A program made the translations under genes and the position numbers. The notes beneath the pieces are model-generated. The model did not search any database. It had not been told where the DNA came from and worked only from the letters and a program-made list of their open reading frames with translations. From Pseudocercospora fijiensis CIRAD86 (taxonomy: Eukaryota; Ascomycota; Dothideomycetes; Mycosphaerellales; Mycosphaerellaceae), in assembly GCF_000340215.1 (NCBI RefSeq), contig NW_006921533.1, forward strand, positions 2,150,172 to 2,214,171: a stretch of 64,000 nucleotides of DNA. Reading direction: 5' to 3'. The first letter of the stretch is position 1; every line of letters starts with the position of its first letter. Positions 44,401-55,739 of this stretch are shown one piece after another.

Positions 44401-47400
44401 GCAAGGTTACGCATTCCGGAATTAGTAATATATAACTTTCCCTCTTCGGTTGTTACTATCCGGTGCGTCTGTATAGGTCTGCCTAGATACCGGCTATACG
44501 CTTACTATTGCGGAAAAAGACTTCGTTTTAAGCTATTGCCCGGACGTAGAGGTACGTAAGCTACGCGAACTAATCGAAATCGGCGGCATTACCGGCGCGC
44601 ATCGCTCTAGGGAATACGTTGTATTAGACATGTTTGTCCTAGTAGCGAAGACGGACGGTATAGTCTCCCTAGTGCGAATAACTCGCGAGGTTTACCTAGT
44701 TCCTAAACTGAAGGCAAAAATCCTAGTCAGTATAGATACGATTGCTCTAGAGGGAATAAAGATCGATGTTCCCGTACGGACGGTTACCGTAGCTAGTTAG
44801 GACAACACCCGCTTTAAAGTAGCCGTTAAGCGCAAGAAAGGGAAGTCAGTCTAGCGCCCCGTAAGGCTAGCGGAGGACGTAATATTAGCGCCGCGTACGG
44901 TCGCCCTCGCTCTAGTTAAGTACGGCGGCGACCTCCCTAAGGGCCGGGATTTCATTCTTAACGCCGGTTTCTTAGTCTAGCTAACTAGCAATATATAGGG
45001 ATTGTCGTTACAAGCTCCGCCGTTAGTAACGGCGTACAATTAGGTCGTAGACGCTAATTTTTCTTATATATACATTTGTAACGATATAACGACTCTAGTA
45101 ACGATTCGAGCCGGATAGCTACTCGGTTTATTAAGTAATAGGACTATTGCTAGGGCCTACTATATCGACGTAGCCGACTACAGACTAGCGGGATTAAGTC
45201 CTAACGCTTTTACGGCTACGCGGGATATGCTAAATGCATAGCGGGAATACTAGTACGTATTAGGCGTAACGATCTATAGTAACGATAACTAGGCAGACTA
45301 AATCGCTATAGCGGTCGAGCGGTACCTAGAGCTTTTTACGGATCGCTAAACGGTAGTCGATATTCCCGAGCACGATTACATGCCTATCCTAACCGTGCTA
45401 AATTACCTAGATCTATTGCCGCCCCCCCGTATAATTAACCTAGGCAAGAGAGATCGTAAAGTAGTAGACAAGATATATAACGACCTATACCGCTAGGGGA
45501 AGATGTAGTACATAACCGAGCCTACGCCCTTCGGCTTTCTAGTGTTTGTCGTATAGAAGCGCGTTGCTAACGGTAAAGGTAGTATAATTAATAAGCCGCG
45601 GGCGGTAGTCGATATACGCGCCTTAAATAAGGTAACGATCCCCGATAGCTATTAGATACCGCTCTAGGCGGATCTCTTTATACAGTTAGTAGGGTACTAG
45701 TATATTAGTACTATAGACTGTCTAACCTTCTTCTACTAATAGGGCGTAAAGCCGGAGGATCGTTACAAATTAACGATTAATACTTATCGTAGCTAGGAAC
45801 AGTACAAGGTCGCTATTATAGGGTATTCGAATAGTGTCTAATTCGTATAGCAGAAGCTAGATTAGATCCTTCGCGACTGTCGTAGCTTTGCGCGAGCTTA
45901 TATCGACGATATCGTAGTGTTTTCGAAGACGTTGCCTAAGTATCTCGATTATCTAGAAGCGGTCTTCTAGAGGTTAGACGCCGTAAGGATTAGTATTAGT
46001 CCGAAGAAGACTTTCTTAGGCTTCCCCTCTGCGACCCTTTTAGGTTAGTACGTTAGCGGCCTCGGTTTAGCTACGAGTAAAGAGAAAATCGTAGCGATTA
46101 CCTTACTTTAGTTCCTAGAGAACGTATAGAAGCTAGAGCATTATCTCGGTCTAACTAATTAGTTGCGGCAACACATCCTATACTACGTATAGATAGCGGC
46201 GCCTCTATAGGCGGAGAAGATACGCTTATTAAAAGGGGCGCTAGTTACTAGCAATAGTCGTCGCCGGCACGTCGCCGTTACGACGCTAGGTAAGAACGAT
46301 TAGTACCGCGACGAGCTAGTAAAAGCGTTTCGCTTGTTGCAATCGATGTTCTACGAGCCCTCCTTCCTATACTATTTCGACCCTAACCGTCGCTTATACG
46401 CTAATATAGATTCCTCTAAAGAGTTTAGCTATAGCGCGGTGCTCTACTATATCGATAGAGACCTAGACCCTATTCTGTCTAAGGGAAAGGCGCAGTTGTT
46501 TCCTTATTATAAGGTTCAGCCTATTTTATTCTTAAGCCGAGGCCTAACTTAGGCAGAGATACGATATTAGCCGATAGAGCTCGAATACTCGGGAATCGTA
46601 TAGATAGTAAAGAAAGTAGGCTATTTAATATATGCTTTATCGAGGCCGACGACTATCTTTATAGACTACTATACCGCGGTCGGTCTTACTAACTCGGTGT
46701 CGATAACTACGACTACCGATATAGGCAAATAGAACCTAAAATTAGTAAGGGCATCGATGTTCCTTTCCTAATATCGAGTCGATATAGTTTACCGTCTAGG
46801 GCGGATATACCTAGTTCTAGACGCCCTTAGTCGACTTCTAGGGGATACAGAGTCGCCTAAGCTAACGCCGGACGAGGAGAACTTAGACCCGCTCTCTTAC
46901 TATACCGACGCTACGCCCTCTTCGGCCGATTTAGAGGAAGTAGCCTGCTTCTATACGATATTAGTAGAGCTGGATCCGGATTTCCGACGTCGGTTAAACC
47001 GAGCGTACGATAACGACGAACATTAGTCTAGGGTTTTGCGACTAGTTCGATAAGCGTAGGCGCGGAATGCTTTAGAGCGTCTCTATTCGGAGGGAGCTAA
47101 TATGCCTTCGGTAACGAAAACGCTAGTTCGGTATAAGGGTAGCAAAAATCCGGACCTATTCGTAGGTAATAAGTTTAATAGTCCGCTAGGTATTCGATTC
47201 TTCGAGAGAGACGGCCTCTTATATTTCCGTAACTAATCTTTAGGGCGCGAGCGACTCTATATCCCTCGAGCCTTAATAGGCGAGATCTTCGAGTAGGCTT
47301 ACGATAACCGTTACTACTAAGGCTTTTAGCGCGTCTTCGACCGTATTTAAGCTTCCTTCTTTATATATCGACTCGCTCGCTACCTCCGCCTCTATTTAGA

Positions 47401-48742
47401 TTATTATTACTAGTGTCTCCTTTTACGTATCCCCCGACACGCTCCTTATAGCGAACTTTACCCGATCTAGAATACAGAGGGCCTGTACTATACTATAACG
47501 ATAGATCTCGTAACCGCCTTACCGGTTACAACCGATAGATTTAATATACTATATACGATTACTTATAAGACGTCTAAGCGGGTAGCGGTCGTCCTAGGCA
47601 AAGAGAACTAGAAGGCCTACGACTAAGGCATCGCTCTAATCGATAGGCTTTGCTTAATAGATATAAGTATGCCGGCAGTACTTATCGCTAATCGTAATCC
47701 TCGCTAGCTAAGCGACTTCTTTAAGGGCGTTTTCTCGCGCCTACGTACGAAGCTAGCTACGTCTACGGCCTACTACCCTTAAACCGATAGTCAATCCGAG
47801 CGAACTAACTAAACGGTCGAGACGGCGATTCGTTACTAGTTAGCGGATTATCCTAGCGAGGATTAGACGACGTTTATCCTATAGCTATAGGCTACGCTTA
47901 ACAACTCCTATAATGCGACTATTGGTTAGTCGCCGAACGAGGTTGCTACGGGCGTAAGGACGAATCTTAACTCGCTCGATATACTATACGACTATCCGCA
48001 TAATAGGGCGGTAGCGCGTAGCTGTATCTAGAAGGAAGTCTAGGACGCAATTACTTAGGCGAACGTAAAAATAAAAGAACGGTATAATAGCAAGTATAAG
48101 CCTCTGTTCCTTAAGCTAGGTAACTATATTATACTTCGCCTGCACCGTAGTTACGAAGTGCTAGGTTAGTCGTACAAGTTTGGCTACTGTTTTAAAGGGC
48201 CTTTTACAGTTCTCGAGAAAGTCGGACGACTAGCCTACTATCTCGAGTTGCTGCTATTAATGCGTATCTATCCGGTAATATCGGTTTCGCAATTAGAAAA
48301 AGCTCCTAAAGACCTAGACCCTTTTAAGAGAACTGTTAATTACGAGCCCCCGCCCGTCGTAGCTAAGGACGGTCTAGGTTCTAGCGATAAGGGCGACTTT
48401 TACGAAATCGAGCGCTTTCTCGGGCGACGGACCGTCGTCCGAAGAGGCTAGCCCGTTCTCTAATACCTAGTAAAGTAGAAAGGGTATAGGAGCGCCTATA
48501 ATATATAGTATAATATCGACGACTTAACGGGCGCGGACGATCTACGTAAAATCTACGATAACGTATATCCTCTAGAGGAGGCACTACTATCCCGTACCCT
48601 CCGTAGGGTAGTAAAGCGGACGAGAGCTCGCTAGCCTTTTTTAGAAGTTACTAGCTCCGCCGATAAAGGCGAGGCCGGACAATCCCTCGCGGTTCGTCGC
48701 AAATCGATACGACTCCGCAGCGCGACTCCTCCTTCGGAGTCG
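41500..48742 (+). pseudogene. gag-pol relic of the nested element, single frame, RIP-broken
   Basis: One reading frame (codon starts congruent with 41546) runs through gag and pol. Gag is low-complexity, Arg/Asp/Ser-rich. A retropepsin keeps its D-T-G (CLDTGYTLTIAEKDF, Asp codon 44486). The reverse transcriptase keeps YIDDIVVFS (45899-45925), so both catalytic Asp of the YxDD box survive. RNase H shows YANIDSSKEFSYSAVLYY at about 46400-46450, and integrase shows TIDLVTALPVTT (about 47500). At the C-terminal end a chromodomain begins YEIERFLGRR (48401) and continues with YLVK, stop, KGY (about 48462-48485). The frame ends at TAA 48743 if that is the true stop. Internal stops are mainly TAG or TAA where Gln or Trp fits. 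Chromodomains steer integration to heterochromatin in related elements. Confidence 0.88.
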
Positions 48743-48879
48743 TAATCCGCCTAGGCGTGCCCTTATATCGTTATCGTAACTACGTTACTAAGGCAACCGT
48801 TATACGTAGACGCGGGCTATCCCTTATTTAGTATCGATCTTTCCGGACGATAAGAGAGCTTTCTATTAATTACCGACGA

Positions 48880-51800
48880 CGAATAGGAACGGCCCTTAAG
48901 CGCGATAACTGCGTCCGTCGCGGGGAACGTAAAGTAGCAGCTTTTTAGCAAAAATTTCTATAGTACCGATCGCGATATAAGCGCCTAAACGTTATATTAT
49001 TCGAGGCGGAGTTATAGCGCGCGTCTCGCTTATACCGTAAGGCCGATACGCTCGACCTCCTCTAAGAAGCGATAGCTAAGGAACATCGTAGAAGCGAGGA
49101 TCGAGACCCTTAGGACACCGCGATAGGGAATAGTAAGATTAACGCTCCTCGCGGGGAACTGCTACTATTAGACGGTCTAGGATCGGCTAGACAGTCCTTG
49201 TTTGTTACCGGCTCGACGCCTACGCCTAAGCTAGAGACTAAGGCAAGTAATAAGGATATAGCATTAGACACTACAGTTAAGAATTATACGGCTGCGCCTA
49301 AGCTAGAGGACCTAACGGACGAGGCGAATATAGTATTAGACACTACGGTCGAGAGTCGTACGGCCGCGCCGGAGCTAGAGAATATAACGGATAAGGAGGA
49401 TGCGGTATTAGACGAAACGGTCGAGAATCGTATAGCCGCGCCGGAGCCTAGGGCCGTAACGAGCAGAGAGGATACAGCCTTAGATACCCCGATCGAGATT
49501 CCTACGCTCGCGGCTAAGCTTAAGAATATAACGAATAGAAAGAACGTAGCGCCTAGCGCTACGGTCGAGATACGTACGGCTACGCCTAAGCTAGAGGATA
49601 TAGAGAACTCGATAAAGGATTCGGTAGGTAGAGAAGACGTAATAGCGGATTAAATCGGCGAGTATCGTAGAGAGATAGATAACGCTACGCTTAACCCGTA
49701 ATAAACGCGACTAGAGGAATACGGTATTAACCTAGCGTAGACGTTAGAGGGCTTTGCGATCCTCGCTACGGCGGAAGGCAATCTTCGATAGACCTTTCGT
49801 AAGGCGCTATCGCTTATTTCTATTAACGGCAGTTTAAGCACCGGCGAGGTTTAGGCGGTGTTAAGCTACGCTACTAAGAATAGATATATACGGCCTTTCC
49901 TAATATTTACTAAGGACGGATTAGATATAGAATTATACTACGCATTAACGGACTCTAGCCGACAACTATTATAGCGATACGTACCGTTGTTCTTAGGCCG
50001 TAGTCGCATTAACGATACGCTAATAGCGAGCTTAGCACCGTTGCCCCCGGCTAATAAGGCAGACGGATCCGATTTCGACTTACTCGAGGTAATAGCTCGC
50101 CCGCAATCGTAGGGGACGCCGGGTAGCGAGTTTAGTACTATATAGCGTTAGACTATTGCTAGCCTGTCGATAGTGCTTCCGAATCTAGACTGTCCGCTCT
50201 CTAATATTAGACGATTTTCCTTTCTAAAATATTACGTACCGGCGGTTATCGCGGTAGTTAATCTAGATTACGTTTTCGATAGGAAGTCGTTTATATAGGC
50301 GGTTACGGCGCTTACTACGAAGAAGAAATAGTTAGCGGAGCTAGCGAAGGCGTTGCTAGGCGAGGGCCGACAGACGGGCCGAGCGCTCTATAAGGCTATA
50401 GCCGACTACTTTATCGACAACGACGACCCTCCGCTATACTATTTAGGTAAATAGGAGTTTGTTTAGAAGGGCAAAGCGTTATAGGTCGAGATCCTAGAGG
50501 CCGAGAAGCTATAGGATATCGTACCGGGCTTCTTTGCCCTTTACCGAGACGCCGCTACCTACGCGTCTAGTAGCCCGGCTAACGGTACGGAAAGCGGCCC
50601 GATTGATCCCGTTAGCGCGCAGCCTCTTAATACGCCTTCGGCTTCAGAATCGGCACTACCGTTAATAATACCCGCAAATCGACCGGCTTTACTAGAACTA
50701 CTATCTCCGCTAGCGCGTATACTTCCTAATTTACTACTACTATAGGCACTCGCCTCCCTAACGTAGGCGCCGAGTAACGGCTCGCTATAAGCGCCCGCAC
50801 TAGCTCCTTCTAAGCTCCTAGCTACTCCGATCGAGTCGGTTTTTAAGGAACCTCCGGTCCTATTCCCTAAAGAACTCAAGTTCGAGCGGTAGCGGCTTCG
50901 AGGCTAGCGCGCGCGCTAGACTTTAATTAATAAGCGTCTCCTTCGCGCTAACGAGACGCCTAAGTAAGCTACAATCCGGTAGTACGTAGAGTACGAGGAC
51001 TATAATAAGAAAGTCGATACGCTAATCGCCGCTAATCCTATAGAGCGTAATAAGAATAGAGACGTACGCTTTATCTAGGCCGCGAAGCTCGTACGCAACG
51101 CGTATGCTAAGGACGCTAACGGTCGGCTACCTAATCTTTTTCGCCTACGCCTATATAAGCGAATAGTCGAACACTATTTAGTAAGGCTTTAGTATTACCT
51201 ACATTATCTATACCTTATAGCTAGCGATCGGCGCTTCTAGATTCTACGCGAATTGCATTAGTATATAGGCAAGCTAGTTACCGATTTTAAAAACCTACTC
51301 TTTACGTAACCGTACTCCTTCTAAATCGTAAACGACGATCTCGCCCGTAAATACTCTATCTTTAGGACCGACCTCTACTCGGACGGTTACGATACGTAGC
51401 AGGAGATTTACGCGATACGCTTTAGCGAGTACGTAGCGCTTATAACGGCGGGCGAATTGAAGGAGCTTCCTAACCTAGCTAACCTCGATACGAATTTTCT
51501 ACTAACTATTACTTTCTACTACGCGAAGTTATAGTACCGACTCCTAGCAAATATTACCCGCTTACGCGAGAACTTCCTAGGCTTAAGCACCTATACTAGC
51601 GACTTACGATTCTAGCTAGCACCGTCTCTAATCCGCAATAGAGCCGTCGGTCTTGTAGTACGCGCTATCTTACACTTCCTATAGACGGTCGACTTCGTAT
51701 AAGAGTAGTTCTACCGCTTCGTCCTAAAAGAATATCGCGATAGCATTATAGTAGGCGGTTACCCGGTCCTATATAAGCGTAGCGAGAACGGTAAGGACGT

Positions 51801-53850
51801 ATCCTACCGTAACTACGGTAAGGAATACCTAAAGACAGGCAAGCGACCTATTAGCGAACACGTCGGAGCGACGAAGTATTATAAGATCGACCTAACTACT
51901 TATAGCGAAGTCTAATTCTTATAGATAGTAGCTACCGGACGACTCTCGATAGTGCGCCTACCTCTACTAGACTCCTAGCTTAAGGATTATACAGTTTAGC
52001 TGCTACTAATCGGTATAGAACTTAGTGCCTAGTCGGCTATATAGCTCTATAAGTAGTACGAGTCGTCCCTTAATTCTAGTAGCCTACCCTACCTATACCG
52101 TCGCAACCTAGGTCGCCTAGCTATTACCTAGGACGTCGTCGCTTATACCTAGCGGTATGTTACGGTCCGTAACGCCTATACGCTTCGCGGTAAGGGCTAT
52201 ATATCCGCCCTCTATACTAATAAGGCGCTTGCGGACACGAAGGCTACTAATGCGTCGCGTACGGAATAGTACGCTTAGCTTATAGGTAGCGGTCGCTACT
52301 AGAACGGTACCTATACCGCTAATAAGGGCAAAGGCATGCCTCTACTACTCCTTAACCGTTAATACCCGGTAGACTTTAGCCTAGTCTACTAGCTAACTTA
52401 GATCGATCCGGTATACGCCTTATCTACCTTTATCGCCTATATCTAGATACTTAAGGACGGCGCTATCCCTAATAGATTAGAGCCCGCGCTAACGCTATAG
52501 TTCTACAATTTGCTAAAGACGGTCTCTACCGATCTAGTCTTCGATCCTTTAGGCGTCTAGGAGCGTATTATATAGGGCAATACTATTTTCAAGTATAATA
52601 AGATAGTAACGAATAAGAATTACTAGTAGTACAATATCGACTATACTTAGGATCCTATAGGCGTATTCCTAGTACTGTTACCCGACTACTCGCTAGACAA
52701 GACCGACCTTACTAACGCGCACCTCTTTAGCAAAATCTTCCCTCCTAAGCTCGCGACTCGGGCTAAGCCGCAACCTCCGGCCGTTGCCCCGCTAACTAAG
52801 GCGGTCTAGCTAAACTCCTCGCGCGTATTACTATCGACTAAGTTAAACACTCGCTAGAAGCTAACCGCTAGCCCGTTCTTAGCGCCTCGCCTATCGTCGA
52901 AGATGCCGCTACCGTCTAACCTATTCTCTACGCCTACGAAGGCTCTAGCTACGGCTTAGCTACTACCGCCTAATAATACGGTTACGTAGCTATAGCACAA
53001 GCTCCTAGCGCTTCCGATACGCTTACTACCTTTACCCGCCCTATAGAAAAACACTATAGGCGCCTACGGACAATACTAATACAATGCGACGGCAATTAGT
53101 ATACGTACGCTTAACTTATAAGCTCTCTACTATATGCGCCAATCTGAGTTAGCAGCAACCGAGGTATACTAGCTGCAATAGATGCTAGCTAAGGCACAGA
53201 TCCGCGAAGCAACTAAGCGCTAGATAGCCTAGTAGTGTCGTCTTTCCGCTACGGTCTTAAAGGAGTCGCTTACGCTATCGCTAACCTATCTTTACTACGA
53301 TTTCTTGCGCGTCGCGCCGTAATAGGCAATCCCTATACTATACCTAATCTACGAGGACGCTTTTAAGCTACTCGGCGGCGTATAAGGCAATGCTACTAAG
53401 GATAAGATCGCGAAGCTTAATATATAGATAGCCGACTACTTTAAGCTATACGGTGCTATACGCGACGCCGATACGCTGCTATTGCTAGGTGCCGACTTCC
53501 CTAATATCCCTATCGATTAGTTAGACCGCGCTACTACTATAGCGGACGCAGTCAATACCTCGCTATCCGATAACAAGACTATAAAGACCGTCGCGCCTTA
53601 GCCGTAGCTAAAGGCGGTTTAGACTATACCGACTAGCTTACGCGACGCCCTTCGTAACCGTCGTAATAAGCAAGTATAAAACCGACGTAGTTATTACTAG
53701 AGAGATACGATTCTGTACCTAGCATTACCGTTCTAGTATACTGTTTAGGCTTAGCCTTTGTGCGACGCTATTACGCTCTTTTGCCTTAAACCTTCCTACG
53801 GTACGGCCTACTAAGGACCTTTGTTTTAGGACACTATAGACAGTGCCGAC
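48880..53850 (+). pseudogene. ORF3 of the nested element, about 1,650 codons, unknown function
   Basis: After the chromodomain a second long frame, shifted relative to pol, runs to just before the purine tract. Readable parts: RDNCVRRGERK, a charged helical stretch (KRLNVILFEAELQ, then LYRKADTLDLL, about 48980-49070), a stop-free 456-base window with five 24-residue repeats (49228-49587), YVPAVIAVVNLDYVFDRKSF, the stretch FFALYRDAATYASSSPANG at 50527, and a long C-terminal part with EYLKTGKRPISEHVGATKYY near 51860. Interruptions are TAG or TAA only. I see no membrane segments or signal peptide that would suggest an envelope protein, and recognise no enzyme. It could be a captured gene, a second gag-like structural protein, or a family-specific ORF. 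Confidence 0.7.
49228..49600 (+). repeat. 72-bp coding repeat, five copies, in ORF3
   Basis: Five consecutive 24-residue units with the pattern KLExxTxxxxxxLDTTVExR then TAAP, plus the start of a sixth. Later units are more divergent. The stretch contains no stop, partly because it has no Gln or Trp codons, so RIP could not create any. Confidence 0.9.
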
Positions 53851-53860
53851 CTTTTTTATA

Positions 53861-53871
53861 GGGGGGGAGGC
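53861..53871 (+). other. Polypurine tract of the nested element
   Basis: GGGGGGGAGG followed by one C, directly before the 3' LTR, as expected for the plus-strand primer of reverse transcription. Confidence 0.85.
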
Positions 53872-54059
53872 TATTACGATATAACACCATTGTATATACG
53901 ATAGCAGGCAGCGGTTACTATCGACCGCTGCGGTCGCTATTGCTACTAATAGTAGGACTATTATATAGATAGCTTGCCTCGCGGCACCTTAGAGAATGTA
54001 TTAACTTTTGTACCGTACAACCGTTACGATACCTTCGTACTATAACCGTGTGCCTAGTA
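53872..54059 (+). repeat. 3' LTR of the nested element
   Basis: 188 bases, starts TATTACGATATAACAC and ends GTGTGCCTAGTA, followed by the target duplication TAAAC. Relative to the 5' LTR it has 11 transitions, no transversion and no indel. Confidence 0.93.
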
Positions 54060-54632
54060 TAAACGCCTACTAGACTTTACTGCCTACGTAGTAGATATAG
54101 ATAACCTATATAGGGGAGCTACTATTATTATTAGCAACCCTATTCTTAAGCACTATACTATAGTTATAGACTTAGGCAGTTAATAATAGCGATTTAGAAT
54201 CGCTAGGAGAGAGGACATTAAACACATCGATATTAGCGAGTATCCTAATAATATTAGGGTCCTATTTATTAGCAACCTAATACTAGCCTCCGCCTTAGCT
54301 AATCCGACTACCGATCTACTCGGTAGTAATAACGATGAACCTATACCCCCTAGTAATCCTAATTAGCTTGCTCGTATACTAGAGCCTATCCGAGAGACCT
54401 ATATCGATGTGTTTAAATACTACCTAGCATCGACGTTGCCTATATTTAAAGAGACGGATTATAAGATTAATATTATAGAGGGCAAAGAGGTCCCTTTTAG
54501 TCCCCTCTATAACCTTAGTAAACGAGAGCTTGCTATATTGCGTAAGTATCTAGAGGAAAACCTAGCTAATAGTCGAATTCGATATAGCAATAGCCCTGCT
54601 AGTGCGCCTATCCTGTTTGTTATTAGCTAGTA
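54060..54632 (+). mobile_element. Host Ty3/Gypsy element, 3' part (end of protease to start of reverse transcriptase)
   Basis: Directly after the target duplication the host protease frame resumes: RLLDFTAYVVDIDNLY, then ISNPILKHYTIVIDLGS. The segment before the reverse transcriptase follows, with a stop-free window 54409-54630 reading EGKEVPFSPLYNLSKRELAI and YLEENLANSRIRYSNSPASA, which is the classical start of Ty3/Gypsy reverse transcriptase. The coding sequence breaks off at 54632 after FVIS, so the rest of this element is missing from here. Confidence 0.85.
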
Positions 54633-55564
54633 ACCGGCCCTATATACCTAGGCTAAGTTTTGAGCCTATATAAGAGGCCTCCTTCTACATTGTAGATAGG
54701 GCATTAACCTCGTATAGTATATTATTTATATTACACTTCTACAATGCCTATATTGCAGGGCTCTAGTTATTAGCCTAAGCGACAGTCTCGTTATCCTATC
54801 TTGCTAAATATAGCTGCCTATATTGCTATAGGTTATATTACCCTCGGTAGCCTATACTATTGCTATAAGTAGTAGTAGTAGTATTAGTTTCCGTCCTTTA
54901 TTAGAGCCGAAGGTAGGGCTATCTCTTTATATCTAACAGGTTCGGGTATGTTAAAGGTAGTCTCTAGGCACGAATAGCTATAACTAAAGCGAGGGCACGA
55001 TAAGAGCCTACGATACGGACGATACCGAAGTATCTTAAGGGGCTATTACGACAAGTAGAGAAACCTCTTAACGAGGGTATCGCTTTAACCCCGAAAAGCT
55101 GCAAACCCTTAGGACTGTTACAGCTTAGGGCCTAGTCTATAGCTATAGCTAGCTTCTAAGGACTCGGCTCCGGGTCGAAGACCTATTTAGTACCGCTTAC
55201 TCGAGATAAGCCCCGCCTAAGGAGGAGATAGATTAATTACCTATCGGCCTTGCTTAGTTTGCTAAGACTATCTATACGATAGCAATTTCTAGATTATAGG
55301 TCGGATGCCTAGATAGTTCCCCTATTAACTAGGTAGATTATTTCGGGATTCGCTGCCTCGTTCGGATAGTGCTTAGCCTTCTACTAGAAAAAGAAGGTCC
55401 CCGCCCCTCCGCCTAGCCAAAGGAGATAACGATAGTTAGTAAAGTGGCTAGTTTCTAGGATCTAGGTATAAATAGAGATTGCAGTTCCTTCCTCCGAGCG
55501 GCTTTTATCTAAATTTACTAAATTAAAGCTCCTAGGGGTGTCTAGGCGACCCCTAGGAGGCTAA
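54633..55564. other. RIP-altered DNA, LTR-like start, otherwise unidentified
   Basis: A TATA-like word with CTATATAAGAGGCCTCC at about 54664-54682 resembles the promoter part of an LTR, but no partner copy was found. The remainder gives no clear frame. At 55530-55560 lies an inverted repeat with arms CTCCTAGGGGT and ACCCCTAGGAG around a 9-base loop. Confidence 0.4.
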
Positions 55565-55570
55565 ACTCTA

Positions 55571-55598
55571 ACACTACCCTAGGGGTAACATTAGAAGA
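55571..55598. repeat. Palindromic motif, degenerate copy 1
   Basis: CTAACACTACCCTAGGGG then TAACATTAG, an imperfect palindrome related (in inverse orientation) to the copies at 58809 and 63247. It is followed by an unusually CA-rich stretch. Confidence 0.6.
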
Positions 55599-55739
55599 AA
55601 ACAGCCTAGCATACCATTTTCTCGTATAGCAACATCGAAACAAACCAAACCTACAATATATACTAAAAACACTTTCCTATAGCATTTTATTTTAACTACT
55701 TTATAATAATCGAACAAGCTCTAGCGAAAGCGAGTATTA

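Larger units (their letters stand above)
40872..54059 (+). mobile_element. Complete nested LTR retrotransposon, 13,188 bp, chromodomain Ty3/Gypsy type with extra ORF
   Basis: Two direct repeats of exactly 188 bases (40872-41059 and 53872-54059) bound the element. They differ at 11 positions, all transitions. Ends are TG...CA type, now TA at the left of both copies and CA (left) versus TA (right) at the right end, as RIP would leave them. A 5-bp target duplication TAAAC lies at 40867-40871 and 54060-54064. A purine tract GGGGGGGAGG (53861-53870) precedes the 3' LTR. Inside are a leader, one gag-pol frame (about 41500-48742) and a second long frame (about 48880-53850). Domain order is protease, reverse transcriptase, RNase H, integrase, chromodomain, i.e. 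Ty3/Gypsy chromovirus. Length is well above the 5-8 kb usual for the group, mainly because of the downstream ORF. All frames are broken by TAG or TAA. Confidence 0.93.

Noticed and set aside
50559..50879. Minus-strand Ser/Gly-rich frame
   Set aside because: It is antisense to ORF3, whose sense frame continues through this stretch.
38970..54632. Whole 38.9-54.6 kb block as one giant mobile element
   Set aside because: The LTR pair with TAAAC duplication and the frame restoration across the junctions show two separate nested elements.
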